14,774 bases of DNA, taken from the NCBI GenBank assembly GCA_028565635.1, contig JAOXYB010030621.1, forward strand, positions 1 through 14,774. Direction: 5' to 3'. A program made the translations under genes and the position numbers. The DNA comes from Phoronis ovalis (Eukaryota; Phoronida; Phoronidae). This document shows positions 8,444 through 14,774 of this stretch, one piece after another (position 1 is the first letter of the stretch; the number at the start of each line of letters is the position of its first letter). The notes under the pieces were generated by a model. It had not been told where the DNA came from. It did no database searches and saw nothing but the letters and a program-made list of their open reading frames with translations.

Positions 8444-10199
8444 CTAAAAATAAAAAACAACATAGTAGTTACAATGCAACTATTTGTTAAGGGTAAAATA
8501 ATAATTTGATGACAAATTTCACCTGAAATTTAGGCACTGTTGCACAATTTCCTACAGAAAGCAATTACAGTGAATACCATATTAAAATGACTGATAAAAG
8601 TAAGTATTATAATTTCTTTGACTGGGATTAAATTACCATAAACTAATGAAATAAATCTATAAAAGCAAGCTACATTTTCTATTCAAAGTTTACCTTATTT
8701 AAACAATTTCATTTTCAAATTTCCCTTCTCAACTGAAAAAAAACTGCTACTTTCAATCATCTAATGAAAATATGTAACAAGTACTAGAGATATTAGATTA
8801 CTGGTAGAAACTATAAGATTGTAAATATTTAGTATTGATAAAATCTGTTAAAAAGCTTGGAGATACTCAAGCATCATGCCATTTATCTATATATATAGTA
8901 GATAACAAATCATTTAACATGATGTCACATCATCCCCCACAGATTCCTTAACATACCCACCTAATTTCTGTAGGCTTTAAAACTTTTTGTTTGCATTGAC
9001 CACCATTTACTACTAATTAGATATGCATTTAAAAATACATCACCACAATAAGATAATTTAACTTAAATTCAGAAAGTCTGACTGATCAAGGTATGAAACA
9101 GATATAATGTACATAACAGAAAGGAAAAATTCTTAAAACTTGAACTTTTGAAGTACTAAAATTCAAGTTTTTTATGGGAACTTGTACATTTAATTTCATG
9201 CTTTATGTTAGTTCATAAAGCTGTTTAATAAAGTTTTATAACATCAAGTTATTCTTTGAAGTTGTACTTATGTAATGCACTTTAGTATGTTAACTATTAT
9301 GGGCCCCTCACATCAAAAGTTCTGCTTTAATAGATTAAGTGAAAACAGTACTTTTTATAGACCATATTTACTATCCTGAAGTGTTATTTCATTACGCACT
9401 GGAATTTTGGGCAATTTTTTCTCTGGTTTTAGAGGGCACACAGTCACACAAGTCTGAGATTACAGTTCATTTTGTTTCACTTTTCATGATAAATAGATAA
9501 TTCATTACACAAGGTTTTGTATTTTTTTCTTTTTTAGTTCTAAAGTTTAGCTGTCAGAGCCAAAATGTGAAACAAAAATAAAAAAGGGCTGTTGAAGCAT
9601 AAATATTGAAAAAGTAAAATAGAGGTGTTTAGGGCTTGTTTGCTGAAACATTTAGCACATAATAGAATATTCTAAATCACATTTATTTCCTGCTTTTAGA
9701 ATTTGACCATGAGATCTAAATCCATTTTTTAGTTTTTTTCTTTAAATCTAAAAAGAAAAATGGACAAGTTGTATTTAACAACACAATAACGCCTGTGACA
9801 CTAAAATGTCTGGGGGTACTGACATTCAATTTCACTATACACATGTGCCGCCTCTGCACACCTCTACCAACATTCTCAACAAGTAACCCAGTGTCAAAAT
9901 GTCAAAAATTTAAGTTTAAATTATACACAATAATTTTCCTGACAAATCTGATTCAATAAAAATAAGGAAATACTATTAATTAAACTGACCTACGCCCAGT
10001 TAACTTGAACCATATGGTATATTGTAGTCTGGGCTCTGAATGCAAGCAATAGAAATATATTTTCTATTTCAACACAATTTCTAAATAACTTCATTTTACA
10101 GATAGTATTTATGAGATGACAGTTTACACAAAAAAGGTATTCATTTGCCTGCAACTTTCTAGAGGTGTTTAACTCATAATTTATGGACACATGTCATTC
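8444..10199. other. Probable first intron of the convertase gene, left part
   Basis: AT-rich, with no exon recognised. It carries two modest inverted repeats: 9135-9144 with 9162-9171 (AAAACTTGAA / TTCAAGTTTT) and 9721-9729 with 9756-9764 (TCCATTTTT / AAAAATGGA). Neither has flanking duplications that would mark a transposon. Confidence 0.5.
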
Positions 10200-10355
10200 T
10201 GTTCTCTCTTACATGTAGCTTGTACATATAGACTCTAACTGACTTTGATTATTTTAAAAGCCTTATTTTTAAATATTATTTTGTCGATTGTATTGTATTA
10301 TAAACTTTGTACTGTACTCTTGCTAATGGGCTATTTAGCCTGGGCTTAATAAATA
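10200..10355 (+). mobile_element. Second LINE-like 3' tail
   Basis: GGGCTATTTAGCC forms a small hairpin, followed by TGGGCTTAATAAATATATTG. This repeats the hairpin plus AATAAATA layout of bases 1-80. The preceding T-rich sequence with TTTGTACTGTACTC looks like a LINE 3' UTR. No reverse-transcriptase coding sequence is left, so it would be a heavily 5'-truncated copy. The left limit is approximate. Confidence 0.4.
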
Positions 10356-10681
10356 TATTGACACATTTCATTTATGAATGTTTATGAATCCCCAATTTGC
10401 CAATCAGTTGGACTTGTTTGATGTCTGGTTTGTTGTTCAGCTGTCAGTAGGGTACTGAATCTGGTTAGCGGTGGTAAAAAAATTAAAATACTTCTAGTAT
10501 CTACACAAACTGACAAATGCCATGGCAATTGCACATATGTACAAAATGTAGGACTATCAGTAATCAGTATCACTTAATAATTTCTGGGCTAATCTGTTAA
10601 TCCTCGGTTAATCCCCGGTGTTGTCCAGCGCCACGATACATCTGACTTTACAATAAACGGAGCCATTACTACTTCGCTTAC

Positions 10682-10800
10682 CTTTAAACACTTTAAAACC
10701 TTGTTTGTACAATCCAAAACCGTATCCACAGGACTGTATCCGAATGGCTCACGACCCAAAAGGCCAAATCCAAGACCAGACAAAAATCGGAGTCTTTCGC
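10682..10800 (-). other. Candidate non-coding first exon of the convertase gene
   Basis: On the minus strand TTTAAAG is followed by GTAAGCGAAG at 10681, a near-consensus 5' splice site. It lies in a patch with more CpG than the rest of the window, and about 2.2 kb upstream of the acceptor at 8444. Joining it to 8443 would give a non-coding leader. The right-hand limit is a guess because no clear TATA box or initiator was seen. Another exon, in or outside the window, could serve instead. Confidence 0.3.
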
Positions 10801-10953
10801 ACGATAAATTCTTCTATTTCAACAAATCTGTCATGAAATTGACATGATTACTAACTTCTATAAACTAAAATTAATCGATATGTCTATGTTAAAAAGTTTA
10901 CTTTTGCCAATATTCCGATAAACTCGATGCAATATGTTTACCAAACAGTGGCC

Positions 10954-10963
10954 GGAACTTCCC
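10954..10963 (-). promoter_or_regulatory. kB-like site (GGGAAGTTCC) in the candidate promoter
   Basis: The minus strand reads GGGAAGTTCC, which fits the Rel/NF-kB consensus GGGRNNYYCC, about 270 bp upstream of the candidate first-exon donor. On the plus strand it overlaps GCCGGAACT, an ETS-like core. Ten-base matches occur by chance, so this is only suggestive. Confidence 0.2.
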
Positions 10964-11034
10964 GTCGTGCCAAACACAAACTTGACAAACTTTTGCCCCC
11001 TCATCCGGGCACCTGTTTGAATGGAATGGTTTTT

Positions 11035-11049
11035 CGCGCCATCTGGTAG
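11035..11049 (-). promoter_or_regulatory. CTCF-like motif 1
   Basis: The minus strand reads CTACCAGATGGCGCG, close to the bilaterian CTCF core CCASYAGRKGGCGC. It lies just upstream of the candidate promoter and points towards the convertase gene. Confidence 0.4.
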
Positions 11050-11584
11050 AAGGAAACTACTGCAACAGCCAACTTTATTTCTTTTTTAGCTGTCTTCATC
11101 GTTTTGACCCAAAACTCGTATGAAAGACTCTGTGTTACACACATATAGCTGTAGAATATATAACCATAAGTAATAATTTAAGCAATTGGCATAATAAGGC
11201 AGATTATTACTTTTACGAATAGTTCCGAATCCGATCCACAATCCTGAGTTTTGCATCCGCATTACCAGCCAAAGATACATATTTTCCTGACATAATGTAC
11301 TGAATGAATGTTGCCCATATGCCTAGAAGGGCATGAGCAGTCAAAATGCATTATTAACAAGCATTGCAACTAAAAATTCTATCGTGGAAGTGATCATTTT
11401 GGATTCCGGTTTGATTTTAGAACTTTTGGGCCCTACCCAGTTTATTACTTTATTTCGCTATTAACATTATATGGTATTTGTTATTTTATAATATAAAAAG
11501 ATCTCAGCTCAAGCATTTATTTCACAAACCACAGATCAGCAGTAACATTAAAAGTGCCGTAGGTGTAAATTACCGATAATCTCT

Positions 11585-11600
11585 CCACTAGATGGCGCTA
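11585..11600 (+). promoter_or_regulatory. CTCF-like motif 2
   Basis: CCACTAGATGGCGCTA fits the CTCF consensus CCASYAGRKGGCGC at every core position. It is the best of the three matches and is oriented away from motif 1. Confidence 0.5.
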
Positions 11601-11774
11601 TCATACATTTCAAATGTTCAAAATGGATTCCACTTCGGCGGGATGAATGCACCTACAGAAATATGTTCATTTCAACTGTTCAAGGCTGCTGATTGCTTCA
11701 AATGTGTGTAACCACGTCTATAAATTGTTTGAAGAATAATTAAAAGAGGTTAGTATTGTAACAATCACCTCATT

Positions 11775-11788
11775 GTCTGGTGGCGCCA
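11775..11788 (+). promoter_or_regulatory. CTCF-like motif 3
   Basis: GTCTGGTGGCGCCA resembles the shorter fly-type CTCF core AGGTGGCGCC. It has the same orientation as motif 2 and is a weaker match. Confidence 0.25.
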
Positions 11789-12009
11789 AGTCAAAATTCT
11801 ACTGTAAAAACGGAAATTTATTAATTCATTGCTAAATTAGGTGAAGAAACCTTCGGCTTTAGTTCTCTGAGGATTCTGAAACCTCTGCCTATCAATCAAT
11901 ATCCTCTTTTACTATGGGTTATCTTTTTAATAATGTTTATGTAACACTTTTTACCATTACATCGGCTGTGCTTTTACTGTAAATAAATTTTGTAATTAAT
12001 CATGAACAT

Positions 12010-12300
12010 AGCTCCATGGGGTATATCTTTACAATAAGTGATTATTTACCACAGGGTGCCGTATTTGTGTGTGCACATTTCCAGGATTTATTTTACTTTT
12101 TTTTGCCAAGTGTCCGATTTCGCTTTCGGTGTACATTTTTAGGATTTTTTTACCAGGGGATGGGTTTTGCAAATTAATTTTTACCATAGGTATATTTTTA
12201 AATGCACTTTTTACCATGGGGCATGGGTTTTCTACCTTGGGCCTTTCACCCCAACTAAGTTTTGGCTTGAACCCCCTCCCCCGGATTATTGACATGGGAA
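12010..12300. repeat. Degenerate tandem repeat, about 30-bp unit with TTTTTACCATGG core
   Basis: On the plus strand the core TTTACCA plus a G-run recurs: TTTACCACAGGG near 12047, TTTTTACCAGGGG near 12147, TTTTTACCATAGG near 12179, TTTTTACCATGGGG near 12208, with weaker versions between and after. The spacing is close to 30 bp. Both strands stay open here because of the repeat composition (minus 12295-12029 and plus 12069-12341), but neither frame looks like a real protein. Confidence 0.6.
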
Positions 12301-13215
12301 TCCTTCCTCATCATATGAGTAGTGATCAGCCTGCCAATTAAAGTATCTACTCAGAGAGTTTGACAGGTATAACTTTAAATGAAAAGTTTGACGAACATTC
12401 AAAATGTTAATACAAGCCAAAGAGTCAAATTATTATGTCATTTTGTTCAATACAGTTTATTGTTGATGGTTGTAGGTGTAGGTAATGATAGTTGTAAACA
12501 TTGAGTATCTTGAATACTAAAGCAATTATAACTTGATGCTCTTTGCCAAGAGCTGGTGTTTAAGTGGTAAGTTCACTAATAAATTTATATGCATCACAGG
12601 CGTACTGTAGGCAATTTAAAGTCGCAGGGTTTAAGAGATAACTGATCTAAATCGTTTATTAGTTCTCTGTTTGCTGAAATGGTGGATATCTTAGAGTTTG
12701 AACTAGAATTATTTACCTTGGTCTTGAATCTCTGGTCTTCAGTCATCGGCCACTAATTAGCCTACTTGATACTATACAATGGAGCCATGGAACACTATAG
12801 ACTTTTATCAAATTCATGAATGCCATCTTTGCTATACATGTTTTCAACCGATTGCTTGGTATGTAATTGTTCATCTGTAGATTTTTCAAAACTACTATGG
12901 GGGATCCTTAACAGACTGTGTTAAATAACTCAATACCTTTATGCTGTTGACTACTATATTTTTTGTCACGTTTACTGTCTTCACCATCTCAACTCTCTGG
13001 GGAACAAATATCCAGTCTGCCACTATATAGTTTTGTACAGCAGGCTATGCTTGACATTTGATCTTATGATCTACAGAACATTTATACTTGGTGTCCCTAC
13101 ATACAACTAGCAGAATGAGTTATGTGCAATATAGATTGTTAAACAGGTAAAAAAGTAAAATTTGAGCATGAAAATTAAAGAAACTTGAACCAATTGATTA
13201 CTATTGTTAGCAACT
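12301..13215. other. Non-coding stretch, nothing supported
   Basis: No open frame or repeat of note. A 36-nt exon-like stretch at 12717-12752 on the minus strand was considered and rejected. Confidence 0.5.
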
Positions 13216-13622
13216 AAGGTATTTGGTCTCGGGGGGTCACTCTGTTTTATATGAGGTAGGGGTGTGAGGCACAGGGGTCCAAACCCTGACCCTGAAATAT
13301 TCTCGGAATTGACAAATTACCTACCCTGAAATATCCTGTGCTGCCAGAAAAAAGTTGACAAGCCAAAAAAAAAAGGGCATTTCCAATTCTTTCGTCTCCT
13401 TTAAACGCTGTGGACGATCAAAATCTCAAAACAAATCTTAAAAAACCCACCCTGAAATATCCCCTTGACGTCAAAACCCACCCTGAATATCCCCTTGACG
13501 TCAAATACCCACCCTGAAATGTCCCAGAAGAAAAATGACCCACCCCAAAAAAAGCGACCCTGAAGCGCGGCACATGTATATATAGACCGATATAGGAAGT
13601 TCCGCCCCGGGTGCAGTACCTT
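13216..13622. mobile_element. Element with terminal inverted repeats and an internal 30-bp repeat array
   Basis: The left end AAGGTATTTGGTCTCGGGG and the reverse complement of the right end (AAGGTACTGCACCCGGGG) match imperfectly over about 35 bases. Inside, ACCCTGAAATATYCC recurs at about 13289, 13323, 13449, 13479 (one A shorter) and 13509. The last units are spaced 30 bp and separated by CCTTGACGTCAA. No coding capacity. It fits a non-autonomous element; a target-site duplication was not evident. Confidence 0.5.
13465..13504. promoter_or_regulatory. Two perfect TTGACGTCAA palindromes (CRE-type) 30 bp apart
   Basis: TGACGTCA, the consensus cAMP response element bound by CREB/ATF factors, occurs at 13466-13473 and 13496-13503. 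Both sit at the same place in successive repeat units, so they were probably duplicated with the array. Function is unproven. Confidence 0.3.
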
Positions 13623-14357
13623 GTATTACAAATTTACATTCAACTGGTATAACAAAGCTTGGCTGTATATAAGGATTGAACTAAAAGTGGTAGATCCCAT
13701 TTTTTGCAAGAAAGAATTTGAGCCTTTTAGTTTTTTGTTTTTTTTATTTCTCGCTGATTTTCTGATGCATTTTTGGGAAAAGCTGTACCAGGTGTTTTAT
13801 ACAAAGTTTATTGTGATTTTTCATATTGAAATTTTGGAAATTATTGTACAAACGGATATTTTTAAGATTAGTAGAATATTCTCACAAGCTAATAGAGTAA
13901 AGGACCTGTCAGATCAAAGCAAAATGTTCCAATTTAGGTTTCAAAATGATCATATACATGTCAGGACCACACATGTTTAGTAGAAAGTTGCGAAGGAATC
14001 TGAATTTTGTTGGGTCCAATTCCAACTCATGCAAGTAATTTTTTACACATTTTATTTTATACATGTTCAGGGAAAACAACAAAGAATCCTATTATATATT
14101 AAATATATCTTTGTTCATATGTCGATTGTCTTATCAAATAGCTTAAAAACGAACATGTTTGGTTTTGAAATGTGGGCTTATCTTCATTGGAATTTCTTAG
14201 TAGGTGGGCACCAGAATAAAAAACATATTCTGTGTGTTGGTTCTTAAAAAATTCTTAAGTCTTATTGTCTTCTCTCTACATTTTTCTCTATTCTCAGAAA
14301 TGAATTAGTGAGTTTAATTTTAGTGTCCTAAAGAACTCCCCTCTTGTAAGGCCGGGG
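13623..14357. other. Non-coding stretch, open frame without family character
   Basis: A plus-strand open frame runs to 13980 but starts on TTG in a T-rich sequence and has no recognisable domain. Another at 14029-14247 is similar. Neither is supported as a gene. Confidence 0.5.
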
Positions 14358-14380
14358 TCCAGGGGCCGGCGGCCCCTGGA
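14358..14380. repeat. GC-rich perfect palindrome, 11-bp arms around one base
   Basis: TCCAGGGGCCG, a central G, then CGGCCCCTGGA. It stands out in an AT-rich background and lies 26 bp before the LINE-derived frame. GC-rich short repeats of this kind are typical of dispersed invertebrate elements. Confidence 0.8.
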
Positions 14381-14406
14381 AGCCTAGCTATTTTCATCTC
14401 CTCTAA

Positions 14407-14774
14407 GCTTTTTCCTCAGTTTTACATGATTGTATTAAAAAGAAGATATTTTGCTGTCCAGTTCTTGGACTGAACAGCTGGGAAAATCTTTCCAAACTTC
14501 GCACTTATAAACAAATCAAGGATAAATTTGAAAATGAACTTTTTGTGAAAATCCCAATGGACAGATCATTGAGATCCTTTCTGGCCCAACTTAGGTGTGG
14601 AATTCTTCCTCTTCAGTTAGAAACAGGGAGATATTTAGGACTATACCTGTGGAAGATAGAATTTTGTGACTCGGGATGTGTAGAGGATGAAGTCCATTTT
14701 GTTTTATATTGTGATTTGTATAAGTCGGCCAGGAGTGATCTTACTGAGCTCTCTGCAGAAACTTTTGATTTTAC
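14407..14774 (+). mobile_element. C-terminal part of a non-LTR (LINE) reverse transcriptase, 5' truncated, runs off right edge
   Basis: An open frame of 122 codons follows an in-frame stop at 14404-14406 and has no start codon of its own at the left, so the element is 5' truncated. It matches the region after the polymerase domain of many invertebrate LINE ORF2 proteins. The order is SWENLSKLRTYK (about 24-35), RSFLAQLRCGILPLQLETGRY (about 56-76), then a Cys/His segment FCDSGCVEDEVHF (86-98) with Cys102 in LYCDLY. The usual zinc-like motif reads C-x2-C...EDExHF...C; here the first cysteine appears replaced by Ile84, suggesting a decayed copy. The clade (CR1, RTE, L2 or other) cannot be settled from this piece. 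Its 3' tail would lie outside the window. Confidence 0.8.

Larger units (their letters stand above)
11050..12009. other. Intergenic or upstream region; CTCF-like motifs only
   Basis: No exon was recognised on either strand. CTCF-like motifs 2 and 3 lie here. The rest is AT-rich single-copy-looking sequence. Confidence 0.5.

Noticed and set aside
10589-10783. Minus-strand open frame that would read into the candidate first-exon donor, as a possible upstream ORF or alternative N-terminus
   Set aside because: It starts on TTG, not ATG. Spliced to 8443 it meets TAA at once, so it neither starts nor extends the convertase.
12029-12341. Overlapping open frames on both strands
   Set aside because: Both run through a degenerate tandem repeat. 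Repeat composition explains the lack of stops.
12717-12752. Minus-strand exon-like stretch with an AG before it, an ATG and a good donor (AAG/GTAAAT)
   Set aside because: Only 36 nt, no pyrimidine tract before the acceptor, and no link to any recognised protein.
13621-13980. Plus-strand open frame of 119 codons
   Set aside because: It starts on TTG, is rich in Phe, Ile and Lys as expected from T/A-rich DNA, and shows no domain.

Overview
This is an AT-rich, intron-rich eukaryotic window, most likely from a marine lophotrochozoan such as a bivalve or other mollusc. The support is a compact GT-AG intron/exon structure, a furin/PC1-type convertase, several short mobile elements, and LINE tails of a kind I associate with mollusc genomes. 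The phylum is inferred, not proven. No bacterial-style operon, tRNA, rRNA or CRISPR array was seen.

The only protein-coding host gene I can support lies on the minus strand. It is a kexin/furin-family (subtilase S8B) proprotein convertase, read right to left from the ATG at 8435 to the donor site below position 877. Eleven coding exons join in frame with GT-AG junctions into 518 codons plus 2 nt. In order they encode a signal peptide, a prodomain with two RxKR sites, an unusually long acidic linker, and the whole catalytic domain with Asp198, His242, oxyanion Asn343 and Ser428. The last exon ends at a good donor, so the P domain, C-terminus and 3' UTR lie beyond the left edge. The ATG exon has its own splice acceptor 8 nt upstream, so at least one non-coding 5' exon exists. 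A good donor at 10682 inside a relatively CpG-richer patch (about 10600-11050) is the best candidate for it and for a nearby promoter.

The enzyme should be a secretory-pathway processing protease. It keeps the S1 acidic residues needed for cleavage after Arg. Compared with furin it has two acid-to-Arg changes in outer subsites, extra cysteines near the active site, a 12-residue surface-loop insertion and the long acidic linker. It has PC1/3-like features in the prodomain and at the end of the catalytic domain but looks divergent.

Layout: 1-80, LINE-like 3' tail with microsatellite; 456-592, MITE-like inverted-repeat element; 877-8443, convertase exons and introns; 8444-10681, probable intron 1 with a second LINE-like tail at about 10200-10355; 10682-11050, candidate first exon and promoter; 11035-11788, three CTCF-like motifs; 12010-12300 and 13216-13622, two degenerate roughly 30-bp repeat elements, the second with terminal inverted repeats and two TGACGTCA palindromes; 14358-14380, GC-rich palindrome; 14407-14774, C-terminal part of a LINE reverse transcriptase running off the right edge.
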